Shown here one piece after another: positions 45,181 to 56,698 of a DNA stretch of 64,000 nt (the first letter of the stretch is position 1; every line of letters begins with the position of its first letter). The position numbers and the translations under genes are program-made. The notes beneath the pieces are model-generated. The model made no database searches. It was not told where the DNA came from and saw only the letters and a list, made by a program, of their open reading frames with translations. The DNA lies in contig JAMAHW010000068.1 of assembly GCA_023627715.1 (NCBI GenBank), positions 165,991-229,990 on the forward strand, written 5' to 3'. Source of the DNA: Periconia sp. R9002 (Eukaryota; Ascomycota; Dothideomycetes; Pleosporales; Periconiaceae).

Positions 45181-46540
45181 ACCCGTAACACCTACACAGG
45201 CATACGTGTGACCACAAAGGTTGTTGCAACCACTCCCTACACTAGGATTCCACTTGTAAAACTAGGCGAGTGATATTTTGTACTAGTCAAGAATAGATTG
45301 GCAGGAAGTTGTCGTACTGACAAATAGATATTTGTTGCAGTTCGAGACCATGCCGTCCTAAATAGGTGTGGGAGTAGCAATACCATTGCCAGGCTTGCTT
45401 GTAGTCGTGGTAGGTATAGTGGTTAGGGTGGGAGTCACTCCAATACGTCCGACGTATACATAGGCGTTAAGCCAGAGGTCCTTGCAGTCGGTGCCGACCG
45501 AGGTCTAGTAGCTGCGGAACTAAGTCTCACTGGGGCCGTTGGCTTTGGCAATCAAGGCACAGATATCACCTGACTTGACGAAGTAGAACTTGTTGCAATC
45601 GCTTATGATACCGGGCTGTAAGGGTGAAGGCTTAGCGATTCCGTTGCCGGTGGTGGTGGTAGGCGAAGGTTCGCTGCCGATGATGCTTACACAGACGTAG
45701 ACTTCGGCCCACATGCCCAAACAAGTGTCGCCCATTGCTGGGTTGTAGCTAACAAATTGAACGCGAGAAATGCCATACCTCTTCGCAATGTCATCGCAAT
45801 TTTGGCTCTTTTCGGTAAAGTGGAAGGCATCACAGTTGTTCAGCATACTATTTTGGGTGGGCGTAGGCGTAGCAATCCCATTGCCAGCGTTTGTGGGCGA
45901 TGCAGTCGTTGTGGTCACCGAAGTGCCAACTATAACACCAGCGCAGACATATACCTCTGCCCACATACCGGAGCAAGTGTAACCGGCGGACAGGTTGTAT
46001 TTGACAAACAGGGCCCGGGTGATACCATATCAATGATGTCTTGGCGATGGTGTCGCAGTTTTCATTCTTCTGAACAAAGTGGAATTTGTTACAATTATCG
46101 ACGATGCCGTCCTGAATGGGTGTAGGTGTGCTGACGCCGTTGCCTGGTGAAGTCGTGGTGGCAGGGGTAGTAGGGGTGGTAGGTTTGCTCGTAAGTATCG
46201 AACTTGGTACGGCTGGCGCCTCAACACAGTATGACCGGTCAGTGACATAGTTACCACAGTCGGACGTTATAGATGGGTTCTGTGGGAGAGAAATATCAGT
46301 ACGATCTATTCTGGGCCACCGAGTAGCATCGCAATTTAATCACACGTGATATTAATACGTACCCAGGCTAGGAAGTTGGCTATGCTAGTTCCCCATTCCA
46401 CCGGCTTGTTCTTGCACGAAATGGAACCATCGCTGTCCCACCACCATGTACACGTGGAAATCATGCTGGGATCCGATGGAAGATTAGGCTTCTCGTCCAT
46501 GATATGGAATCCCCCTGCACTGTTGGCTAATTATCAAATA
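45181..46540 (-). pseudogene. Multi-LysM secreted protein, inactivated by five TAG stops and a frameshift
   Basis: It encodes at least four LysM-like chitin-binding repeats. Clear ones: the FHFVQKNENCDTIAK, FHFTEKSQNCDDIAKRYGIS and FYFVKSGDICALIAK starts, each with a WAEVYVC-like or equivalent end, separated by Thr/Pro linkers with NGIATPTP. An N-terminal exon reads STCTWWWDSDGSISCKNK and is joined by an intron (GTACGT..CAG, about 46367-46279). Near 46024-46040 the frame shifts by one base. Further on, one single frame continues recognisable LysM text through TAG codons at 45520, 45505, 45358, 45283 and 45262. All five are TAG, as expected from CAG by C-to-T change. The true 5' end abuts AT-rich DNA and is missing. 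Intact relatives bind chitin fragments and dampen host recognition. Confidence 0.85.
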
Positions 46541-46791
46541 AAACTAATAATAGTGTAGTAGCTTTAAAAAGATGGGTTAAATTGAATATAATCTAGCTTT
46601 TTTAATTATATAGAGTAATAGCTCTAAGCCCTAGCAATTGCTGGAAGGGTGAAGAGTCCTCTTAATAGTTATAAAGCTAGGTTTTCGCTACGCTTAAAAG
46701 CAGATAGACTGCGTAGCAAATAGTATAATACGGTATCCTATACTAGGTTTTACGCCTAATTTACCGTCTAGGTGGCGGTAAGACGCGAAAC
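46541..46791. other. AT-rich degenerate tract
   Basis: About 250 AT-rich bases between the LysM pseudogene and the amidohydrolase. No coding seen. Confidence 0.55.
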
Positions 46792-48208
46792 TTATTTCGC
46801 TAAAAAGGAAAGAACTGCTAATGCCATTGCATCTATGCCCGCTCTCAACGTTGGCTCGATAGCAGGCGTGAAGAAAGGTGAGTGGTTTGTTGGTATTTCC
46901 CCATCTGACTTGGCCGATCCACCGAAGTTCCAATACGTATAAGGGACATCGTATCGTGATGCAAGAATTGGGAAGTCTTCACAGGCCGTTGCGAGTTCCA
47001 TTGGCACGGAACCGGAGCCAAAGTAGCTGTCGAATGAAGATTGGACCAAAGCAGTGGTCTCAGCGTCATTACTGGTCAACGGCGCGCGAACAGAGTAGTT
47101 GAATGTAGGCTCTCGCGGGGTTTTGGCGAGACGGCACTCCTGTCTGATCTTTTCCTCGATAAGCTCGAGTACCTTCTTCCGGACGTCAGCTTTGATTGTC
47201 TTGACATCAAGCAAAAAGTCAGCATGAGCGACGTAATCATTCCCGGGAATTCCAGCGTGGAAACCCCAACATGCGACAGAAGCATCTTCCTGGCCAATGT
47301 TGGCGTGAATGTAATCTTCAAGCTGAGAGACGATTCTCACAGCGAGAAGGATCGGGTCGACGCATATCTGTGGGTTTATGCTCCCTTCACAGGGACCGCC
47401 AGTCACTCGAACTTTTATCGCGTCCGCGGCTGCGAGGACTGGGCCGGACTTTAGCGCAACTTGTCCTGATTGTAGAGGCACAACATGCTGGCCAAGCATT
47501 ACATCGGGAACCGGTACTTTGTCGTAAAGGCCATCATCGATCATGGCTTGCGCTCCACCTGTTTCTTCTTCATCAGGTTGAAAGAGTGTGATGAGGGTCC
47601 CGCTCCACCTCCGTTGTGCGGCTTGTAAGAGCTCGCTAGCTCCCAGTAGCGCTGCCATGTTCATATCATGCCCGCAAGCGTGCATGACGGGTCTTTCGTT
47701 GCCGTAGCGGTCGATCATTCGCTTAGTGCTTTTGTAAGGAACGTCGGTGTCCTCAAGAATCGGTAACGCGTCTAGCTCGGCTCGAATTAGAACAGTTTTC
47801 CCGGGGCCGTTCTTGAGAACCCCCACGACTCCATGTCCACCGATTTTGGTGTACACTGCAAAGCCAAGATCTCGAAGATGACTGGCTACCAGAGTTGCTG
47901 TTTCGGCTTCAAGCCCAGAAATCTCAGGGTTCTGATGGACATGGCGGTAGAACGTCTGGTATTTGGCGAGTTCAGGGCGGAATTGGTGAACAACGGCACC
48001 AAGGCCGGACGCGTTCGGGGACTTTGTTCCGAGACTGCTGTCGCTCATAGGATGCTGGATAGCATTCAATACTGGAGCAATCAATGTCAAGATGGCAGGC
48101 ACTAGAAAGGCTTCGAGGACTCGAAAGATGCTTACGATTCATCGCAACGATGGTGGCGCCGAGAGACGACAACGATAGGAAACGAAGTCTGTAGAAAGAC
48201 GTCGGCAT
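46792..48208 (-). CDS. M20D-family amidohydrolase (hippurate/IAA-amino-acid hydrolase-like)
   Basis: Exon 1 is 48136-48208 (MPTSFYRLRFLSLSSLGATI, a membrane or signal-like start). It is joined by intron GTAAGC..CCAG (66 nt) to exon 2 (46792-48071). The metal motifs are MHACGHDMNMAALLG and DEEETGGAQAMI. The family hydrolyses N-acyl amino acids. In the lid domain the usual glycine-rich GGHGS-like stretch is GGPCEGSINPQ, so a conserved histidine seems replaced. The total is about 450 residues. Alternative starts are ATG 48048 or an internal one. The 3' end borders an AT-rich tract. Confidence 0.85.
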
Positions 48209-48697
48209 AGCGATTTGCTGAAGAAAGGTCGATTGATGCCTCGTTGAGAGCTTGCGCAGGTAACTAGCTAGCTAGGTAGCTAAGCTGTGCTGGGTGGTGC
48301 TAAGTTGCAAGCGGCAAGAAGTGGGCCAGATCGGGACGGATAACAGTGGGGCATCGGATTGACCTTGACAATACGCGACAGAGCCTCAGTTCGCACCCCT
48401 ACCCTCGCTGCCCAATCCGATCCAGCCACACGCCGCTCGTCCTTCGTCCTCCCTTCGTCCTTCGTCCCACCCGGTCTCCCTCCGTTTACGGAATATAAGT
48501 TTCGGTAGATGATCAGAGACATGATGATTCGTTCTCAAGACTAGATAGGCGTCTCTGTCGTCTACATATTCACAGCCTCCCACCAGTCGCGCTCCACAAG
48601 GTTTCGGTGCTGTGCTGTCCTCAGACATCAATTGATCTCTCGCCCGCCTCCTCACTTCGCTTCGCTTTATCGTTACCCATCAACAACACCCGTTCCA
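48209..48697. promoter_or_regulatory. Divergent promoter region
   Basis: About 490 bases between the amidohydrolase (minus) and the small protein gene (plus). It is CT/GA-rich with short repeated text (TCGTCCTTCGTCC near 48437), consistent with core promoters. Confidence 0.45.
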
Positions 48698-48916
48698 ATG
48701 ACGCAGAGTACTCAAACATCCGACAGTGCATCGTCTGGGACAGAAAGGATGGAAACAATTGGTGCCGAAACTATCGACAAAACCCAGCCTTGGAGGGGTC
48801 TTGTCCAGCCCGAAAGCTCCGCTCAACCCGACTTCTTCGGAGAGAAGCCGACCAGCAAAGCTGAGTCGAACCAGAAGATCAGACTTCTCGCCGAGCTCGA
48901 CGCCAAAAGTCGTTAG
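48698..48916 (+). CDS. Small hydrophilic protein (72 aa)
   Basis: An open frame with ATG 48698 after a CA-rich leader (CATCAACAACACCCGTTCC). The product is polar and acidic (TQSTQTSDSASSGTERMET) with a Pro-Trp segment (TQPWRGLVQPES) and a basic C-terminus. I do not recognise it. The leader and the divergent position beside the amidohydrolase make it likely to be expressed. Confidence 0.45.
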   Translation: MTQSTQTSDSASSGTERMETIGAETIDKTQPWRGLVQPESSAQPDFFGEKPTSKAESNQKIRLLAELDAKSR

Positions 48917-49321
48917 GCTTTCGGATTGCACAGCCCATAACTATAACAGGGTAAATCTCTTTTCTTACAGTATTGTCAGCTTACTGATGCTAGCGCAGTC
49001 TTGGTGGCCTGCATGTCATTATGGGCGACCGTGATGAGCTTCTCGAATAACACGTCCTGCTTTGTGTCTTGGCAAAGCTTTCCACATTCACTCCTCATAC
49101 GACGTGTACTTGGCTCGTTGCATTCATTTATTGCTGTTTAGTGTAACGCTCGTTTATAGCCAATAATTGAACTCTACTTCGCCAATTGCATTCTCAATCC
49201 CCGTTGCGGTGCAGTAACAAAACATCGAAAGCCTAGACACTTTCCCAAACATGATAACGACTGGCAATTTGTGTTGCGCTGTGACACCAGGGCCGCAATT
49301 TGCTCTTCCATGTCCTAACCA
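48917..49321. other. Intergenic, convergent 3' ends
   Basis: About 400 bases. No gene recognised. Confidence 0.45.
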
Positions 49322-50406
49322 TTACTCTGTATCGAGCTTTTGCTCCATCACAATGAGGCGGACCTCAATGCTCTCCCTTGGATCCTGCCACCCATCGGTC
49401 TCGGATGAGCCGGCGCCATGGGGAGAGCAGTCTGTGTAGCATATTGAGAAAACATTTGCTGGCTGAAGGGGAAATACATACCAGCAAAGACGTTCCCGTT
49501 TGTCTCAGAGGTCCAAGTTGGAAATATTGCAACTTCATCGCATCTTTGTTCAGCCAAGAAGTACCACTTGTGGTAGTCTCGATGGAAGACGTAATACGAC
49601 TTCTCAACCTTGTCTTTAAGGACTTTGTCGACTTCAATGAGATCATCTTTTTTGACGGTTCTTTTATCTGCGAAGAGTAACGGTGTGTTCCGGACCACTT
49701 TGTTGAACGGTCGCCACACGCTGGCTATTAGAGCTCTGAATGATCTGGGCTATGCAATGCAAAACTTACTTCACGATTGACGCTTTCTGCTCACCAGCTT
49801 CGAGCTTCGCCGATTCTTCACGCAGTAAATGCATTTTAAGACGGTCGCGTCCCCCTTGAGCCGAGTAATCTATATCTCAGTCGGTCAATTAGATCATGAA
49901 ATATATGCAACCAATTACCACAATGCATGATGTCGCCAGTTGGAAGAGCCCAGTTACGGATATCCTGTAAGCCTCGCGGTGGAATCTTGCCGCTGACGGT
50001 CAAATCGCGACGCCGAAACTGGGGAGAAAGTTAGTGTATGTGTATCCAGTGAGACCTCAGCTCCCACCCTCCAGTCAAAACAAATCACATCTACCGCGTC
50101 GAATAATTTCCGCACAAGCTCAACAGTTTCATTCAGATATTCCATGGCATTCTGATTGTTACCGCCGACAGTCTCAAAATGCCTTGCATGGAGCTCACAG
50201 CTGGATTCATGTTTGAAGTACATGAAGCCATGAGTCTCAATAGTCGGCGTCATGGTTTTTCTCACATCTCTGACAGTAACAGCCTTGGTCTCAAATAGGC
50301 AATTCGTTTGAGTGTCGGCTTGCTGCTCGGGATATCCATAAAGGTCGAAAGGCTGCTCCCATTTGTACACTGGAAGATCCTGCAAAAATTGAAGAAAATC
50401 CTGCAT
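49322..50406 (-). CDS. AsaB/CTB9-like hydroxylase-desaturase (GA4 desaturase family)
   Basis: The start is ATG 50406 (MQDFLQFLQDLP). Introns restore the family sequence: CFDWR to FRRRDLTVSGK (50067-50019), then IMHC to DYSAQGGRDRL, then ASIV to NVWRPFNKVVRNTPL, then GNVFA to DCSPHGAGSSE (GTATGT..CAG), ending QKLDTE at 49322. Typical motifs: PTIETHGFMYFKHESSC, HFETVGGNN, the NVWRP motif, FHRDYHKWYF and VAIFPTWTSE. Known members (AsaB of aspergillic acid, CTB9 of cercosporin) hydroxylate or desaturate a pathway intermediate. Reading without the last intron gives a false C-terminus. No biosynthetic core gene is adjacent, so its partner is unknown. Confidence 0.85.
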
Positions 50407-50915
50407 ATTGGAGTTATGTTCAGCTAAGAGGTCTTGAGAAATCTTTGTATATGGGTGCGAGGTGTATCGTACCAGAAGCCACCAAGTGATGCGATATTAG
50501 TCAAGTGATAAGCCGTGTGGTCTCATCTGACCCCGCTTTACATTGTGTCACAGAGTAGAGGTGCCGCATTTGGCCGTATTAGAGAGGAGCTGAGAATGGA
50601 GAAATATTATCATCTGTGTGGAGCTTTTGCATTACGTGGTCATCGGTCAGAAAACGTCCTGCGCCCCAACGCATGCTCGGCATGTGGCCTTCACTAAACT
50701 GGCTTTGTGCTGAGGTGATGCCCCACAATGTGGCTTCAAACAGCGCCATGGTCCACAGTTTGTTCTAAAGCATGTCGCTTCCTTTCAGAGAAAAAATGCC
50801 GGCTTCTACCTTGCGCACCCTCTATCCTTCTCAGTATCAGCGGTCAGAAAACGACAGGTTGAGGTACTTACATCTATTTGGGATTTTTATGCAGCAATGG
50901 GTTACTGAGCCATAG
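50407..50915. promoter_or_regulatory. Divergent promoter region; probably holds the first exon of the NLR gene
   Basis: About 510 bases. The NLR reading frame begins at a splice acceptor (CATAG) at 50915, so the exon with its ATG should be in here, but I could not fix it; no upstream ATG joins in phase. Confidence 0.4.
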
Positions 50916-53900
50916 TTGATCAGTATCATCCTCGTTCCCGATCTCCCAACGAAAACACCAAAACCTGCTATTGATTCCGCATGGATCCAACTCCGAGGTG
51001 TTCTCTCTGATGCATCAGTGAAGCCAGTCATTGCTGGATTTGAGTATTCTCTCCCCCGGGACGTGGCAGTTTGGACATTTCTCCAAAGCCAAAGTGAAGT
51101 GCTTGTGAAGTGCATTTTATCATCGGCTGATTCACTAAGCGTACGGCTCACACTCAAATTACGACTGTAGGCTAAGGAAAAATAGCTGTTTACCCGCCCG
51201 TTACTTTTTGTGGGCCTGGGCTTGGGCGGGTTAGTGGTGAAGCAGGTAAGCTCTCACATCACAGTAGGATTGCGGGGTACACTGACAAAGAAGGCCCTAA
51301 TAAACGTTTACGCACCCTACCTCGCATCGAACGAACGGCGAGTTCGAGACATCCATCAAGGCACGATCCTTTTGAGTACACCACATCCCACCTACTCGAG
51401 GCGAGAGGATTGGGTTAAGCTGAACCACATCCTCAAGGTGGGCTTGCACTTTGACAAGTCCAGGATATTTGAAGCGGAGCTTGAACGAACTATCGTCGCG
51501 AACATCTCCAATATCTTTGAGCAACGCATTACGGAAACTCCTGTGCTTTCCATCTGCGAAACAAGAGAAACAAAAATCACAACTCGTTTCTTTGACTCAT
51601 CCAAATTTATTGTAAGCACCGTCACCCTAGATAACGCATTTCAAGTCCTGCTAATGACCATCGATCAGCTCGTGGACGAGAGCTTTGCAGCAACTGGCGT
51701 GGTGTATGAAGAAATCCTTGAAGTAGATCTTGACCATCACGACATTTTGCGCCAGCCACCAAAAGACAAAATGTTCGTTCGAATCCGAGAGCTGTTAAAG
51801 AATGTATCACTGCGTAAAGTATCTCAGTCAACACCTATCAGGAACACTGGTATGCTTCTGTGTTCATTGTCATATAGGAATATACTCTAATAGTGTGCTT
51901 GATATAGGGCCTCAGGGCGCAACAATCAATGACGATCTAGAGAGTAGTCAATTCAGTGGTGAATTGGTGGAAGGTAGAAAAAACCCACACTTACATCCTT
52001 GTAACGGAAAGACTCACTATTTTGCGCAGAACCAGATGAAATAGGGCCCGCCAGCAACGAAGCTGTCGTAAATTCAGCAACAGAACGGTCCAGTTCCGAA
52101 CTATTTATGCTTGTTGAGTTCGCTTCGCAAGAAAAGACGCTACAAGTTCCACTTCATCTACTCAGGCCCGCCGTTCAAAACCCTCATTTCTTCGGTAGAC
52201 AGGACGTTCTGCGTTGTATCGACGAGAAGCTTCTTCCGCAAAATCAAAGTGAACCTATGCAAAGATCCTTTGCATTGTGCGGTCTAGGCGGTGTTGGAAA
52301 GACACAGGTGGCAACCCAATACGCTTTTTCCAGGCGGGATAAGTTCGACGCTATGTTCTGGATAGATTCAGACCAACCAACCCAACTTTCCGAAGGTTTC
52401 TCCATGATAGCAGCGCACCTTGGCCACTCGGACAGTCCCGACCAGGATCGCCTTGTGAGCAGAAAAATTGCCCTAGAATGGCTTTGCAATCCCAAGAAAC
52501 GTGGTTCAGCTCTTTTATCAGGGCCAGATTCTGACGCAAGTTGGCTGCTCATATTCAACAACGTGGATGAATTAAACCACATCCAAGCTTTCTGGCCACA
52601 GTGCAACCTGGGGTCAATATTAATCACAAGTCGTGACCCAATGGCAAAAAGAAATAGGGATGGAATGGACCTTGAGCCTTTCCGACCGAGTGAAGCCGCC
52701 GAACTATTGCGAAGGCTCCTAAAACTTCCGGACACTAACGAGAACGTCGACAAATCTGTTAAGCTCTCCACCCAGCTCGGAGGCCTACCACTTGCAATTA
52801 CGCAAGTTGCAGCCCTCATTGAACGCTGGGATATGACTTTGGAAGAGTTCTTGGGCCATTTCGAAAGTCAAACCTCGATTGCACGAGTGGCGAAGCACAA
52901 GCCTGCGACGGATACGCACGACCATTATCAACACTCTCTATTCACTGTATGGGCCTTGGATAGCCTGAGCCCTGGCGCTCTGGCCTTATTGCAAATCATG
53001 GCATTCTTGAGCCCAGATGCCATTCAGGAATCTCTGCTTCGACGAACTGATGCCACTGATCAGCCAACCGGGTTTCCCACGACAGAAGATGACTTTATTG
53101 ATGCGCGAACTGACCTCATCAAGGTATCACTCATAAAAAGGTATAGAAATGACAGGAATACAAGAGGAGATTGCGAGATAACGCTGCATCGTCTTGTACA
53201 AGATGTAGCACGCGCTCAAATGAAGGACGACGAACAGAAACGCGTCGTGAACTTCGTTATACGACTACTCCTTTGTTCCTGGCCAGGTGAAGTACTTCGT
53301 TTCGATCACGATTCTTCAACTTGGGAGATATCTGAAAACCTTTTACCACACATTCTCAAGGTCCACACTGTTTGTAAGATGCTAAGACCATTTGAGGGGT
53401 CCTTGCAAGCTATTCAGGACTATTCACGGCTGCTCCTATTTTCGGGGTGGTGAGTAATTTCAAACTTATGAGAGAACTTTGCTTATTATTAGCACAGGTA
53501 CCTGCTTGAAAGAAGTGATTTCGAGGCCGCTAAGCCACTTTTCGTCGATGTGCTCAACCTCTGCCAGCTAGAACCTGTTGCAATGATCAATATTCGCGCA
53601 GATGTTCTATTCGTGCTTTCCGCTCTATCCGCACAGGTGAATGAGGATATCCAAAGGAACATGTACTACGCAACAGAGCACTATAATATTCGACTTCAAC
53701 TCCGAGATGGTACTCAGTTGGCCGAGGATCGAATGGCAATGGCATACGGGGAGTTAAGTCACATTCAAATGATTGCTGGACAGCATGACGAGGCAATTCA
53801 AAATGCACAAATGGGGATTGAAATGACATGGCAAAGCCCTCTTTATCTGGCGGGCGACGACTGGCCAACATTCGCTCATGCACATCAATCTTTCTCTCTA

Positions 53901-54513
53901 ACTGAATTAGGCAGATATGAGGAAGCCCTAGAACTCTTAAATGCGACTTTGAAGTATTGGATCTCTCGGTCTAGCTCAACGCATGATTTCGCGTAAGAAG
54001 CCTGGATTTTCTCCGCTCGAATGCTAACTTCTGCAGCTTAGGCATTACCTTTCGAGTTCTTGGTTATGTCAGGAAGAAGCAAGGTCATTTAGAACAGAGC
54101 CGGGATGCCTATCTGTCTGCACTCAAACATTTCAAGGACAGTGTCGGCGAGAAATCCCATTACACTAGCCAGTGCTGCAGAAATCTCGGGTTCTATCATC
54201 TCCACCACGGGAATTACGAAACAGCCGGGTGCGCAACCTGTTTTGTTATCCTTGCATACTACTGACAGCATTCAGGTCGTACTTTGAGCAGGCAATCAGA
54301 GGTTTCAGAACCCATAATTGCTACAAGGTTGAGCTAGCTTGGTCACTCTATGGGCTGAGTCAGACACAACGCGCCAATGGTGACGACACTCGAGCGACGA
54401 GGAATCTGGGTGAAGCAAAGAGTATTTTGCAACAGCGTGGTATTATTTTCGCATTGGACGATCCTGTCACTTCGGAATCATTTGAGAAGCAGGTAGCATT
54501 GCCCGCAAGATAG
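50916..54513 (+). CDS. NLR-like (STAND) protein: hydrolase-like N-terminus, NB-ARC, TPR
   Basis: The first visible exon (after an AG acceptor) reads ISIILVPDLPTKTPKP, then, through an intron (GTACGG..TAG), RPLLFVGLGLGGLVVKQ. This is the alpha/beta-hydrolase entry to many fungal NLRs, but the nucleophile elbow GHSLGG reads GLGLGG, so the serine is missing. Introns follow VVKQ (GTAAGC..AAG), IRNT and LVE. The NB-ARC domain has Walker A GLGGVGKTQ, Walker B SWLLIFNNVDE, sensor GSILITSRD and GLPLA. The TPR-like C-terminus (52.9-54.5 kb) has repeats such as GYVRKKQGHLEQSRDAYLSA and LGRYEEALELLNATL. It stops at 54513, six bases before the CorA gene end. Such proteins mediate self/non-self recognition and programmed cell death. 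Confidence 0.82.
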
Positions 54514-54519
54514 ATACCG

Positions 54520-56299
54520 TTATCCACTGCTCCACGAATTAGAACCGTTACGTTGCTTCTTCTTTCTCCAAGGCATGCAATCCCAGAAGCAAACAATCAA
54601 TGAGACCCCCATGATACCGAAGAAAACACAAAAAGCCGCAATTAAAGCAGCCCTCCAGCTGTGAAACTCTACAAAATTCATTCCAAATAAGGACGTAACA
54701 AAAGACAGGGGAAGAAAAAGGTAAGCCAGTAAAGTAAGACGCCCGACCTCTTCTGCTTGAGATATAGATCTCTCCGAAGCATGTAGCATAGCGTAGTTCC
54801 GAATGAAATCTGCGCCATCCACCGCCCTATCGGCAAGCACCAAGCACCGATTCAGAAGATGTTTGCAATCATTGCGAAGTCCCTTGGAAACGCCTTCGCG
54901 TATTGCAACGTCCTCGGAATCCAGCGCCTTTGGCCATCCGTTACAGTCTTCAGTCTCTAACAAAGTCGATAACTCCCGGAGACGGTCGACATGTTCTTCC
55001 AGTAGTTCTTTATAATAAGATAAAGCACTGACACACGATTCTTCTTCGCCCAAAAACGACCGTGTCCTAGTTCTAATCTCCAATTGGACCATGTTCAAGA
55101 ATTGATTTTCGGAACAGAGTGCCACAGTGATGAATTGGCTGAACGCATAGAGTGCATCCACACGCATCAGGTTCCGGTTAAGACAGATACCATACTGCTC
55201 AGCCAACCGAAATGTGCTCTGCGATGGTTGATTTGAAGTGTGTGATTGTTCTGCGGTGGTCAGATTGGCCGAATCGAATATATTGAAGATGTCTGCGTCT
55301 GGCGGGTTCAAGGCTACCTTGGATAGATGCTGGATGACGGGTACATAGGGGTCGTGTAAGGGATGCTTGGCACTAGGCTTGTCTAGCCAAGGTACGTTGG
55401 CAGCTTCGTCAAATGGCCTTCCATTATCGAGCCATATGAGACCTTCGTACAATCTTAGTTAGCGAACGGGCAGGTCCATAGGTATCAACAGGGACGCTTA
55501 CCAATCCAGCCACCCGTTCGTTTCTTTTGAACACAAAAGGAGATATCCTGCTCGATAATACAGGTTGTTTCGTTGATCACAGCATGTCTGCGAACAATGG
55601 AGCTCCCTACGCGCTCATTCGCCCTGATGGCATTCAAATATTTGTGTACGCCTCCAAGATCTCCCTTCCGCCCTTCTTGAACATCTCTGGCGCTTAGCGG
55701 ATGCTCTTTTTTGCAAATTGTAGTTATGCGAATCCGCCAAAGGTTTTCACATGTGGATGGTAAGGCGGGGAGATCAAAGTAGCTGCTTGTTTCAATGAAG
55801 TCGAGGTGTCGACGAAAGAATTCTGGGTCTATTTTACATTGCGCCGCTAACGTCCGAAGCCATTCTCGCGATTGCCATCCTCGCATGATCATAAGCTGCG
55901 AAGTCTCTGAGTCTGGAGGATAGACGGCGTTTGCGGCATTGGTACGGATATCCTCGAGCGCATCGTATGCGACGACTTTTGTTTTCTCCTGTCCCGATTT
56001 GTTAATATGAACATAAAGGGGACAGAAGCGGGACTCGTTCCCCGAATATGTTCTCCAACCATGTGCCGACGGGGTGTTTTCAAAGAAGCGCGCCAGAGCG
56101 CCGAAGTGTTCGCCAGAAAAGACATGATTCTCTTTCGATCGTTCCGAGTAAACTCTGACCTGCTCTGCAAACTGTTTCTTGGTCCCCCCTGAAGAGTGGT
56201 TAGGTACACAGAAATGTATTGCTTGTGACACGTGTACTTACCTTCACCTGTCACTCCTGAACTGCACCGCTGAGCGGGTCCTGGCCGACGCGTCGCCAT
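54520..56299 (-). CDS. CorA-like membrane protein (divalent cation transporter fold)
   Basis: The start is ATG 56299 (MATRRPGPAQRC). Intron GTAAGT..CAG joins GVTGEG to GTKKQFAEQVRVYS. A further intron near 55500-55455 joins GGWIG to LIWLDNGRPFDEA. The long cytosolic region (~480 residues) contains ICKKEHP and SRRHLDFIE-like helical text typical of fungal CorA-like proteins. Two C-terminal membrane segments follow (LAYLFLPLSFVTSLFGMNF and ALIAAFCVFFGIMGVSLIV), with the GMN signature after the first. The C-terminus is basic and short. Fungal proteins of this type often carry regulatory N-termini; transport activity is inferred. It converges with the NLR gene. Confidence 0.85.
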
Positions 56300-56698
56300 A
56301 CGTAGACCCGGCAAACTTCAAACTCTGTGGTACCCGAGCTTCACCGGGACGCTGCATTTAATAGCCGACAGAAGTTGCTGTGCGATAAGATACGCAATTT
56401 TACAGCTGCCCAAGGTATGGTTGTACAGATGGACAGTTTACCAAATCCGGCGAGCTCTGACCGTTTAACGCATGCACACTGCGTGGTGGCGTTTACATGG
56501 TTGCTGCGCGCCGGAATTGGATGCGCCGTGGGCTGCGTAAGACACAGGAGCTGTAGAGGTGAGCTTACCCCCGCACAATTACCTCAAAATCTGTATGTTA
56601 AACATTTCACATATCTATGTCGTCCAGACCTGCTCCAGCAAGTGAGCATGCCACTGATTGCTAAATGTATTACACCCTCCTCCCCAAGTGTGCACTCC
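56300..56698. promoter_or_regulatory. Divergent promoter region, CorA-like and SDR genes
   Basis: About 400 bases between divergent starts. Nothing specific recognised. Confidence 0.45.
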
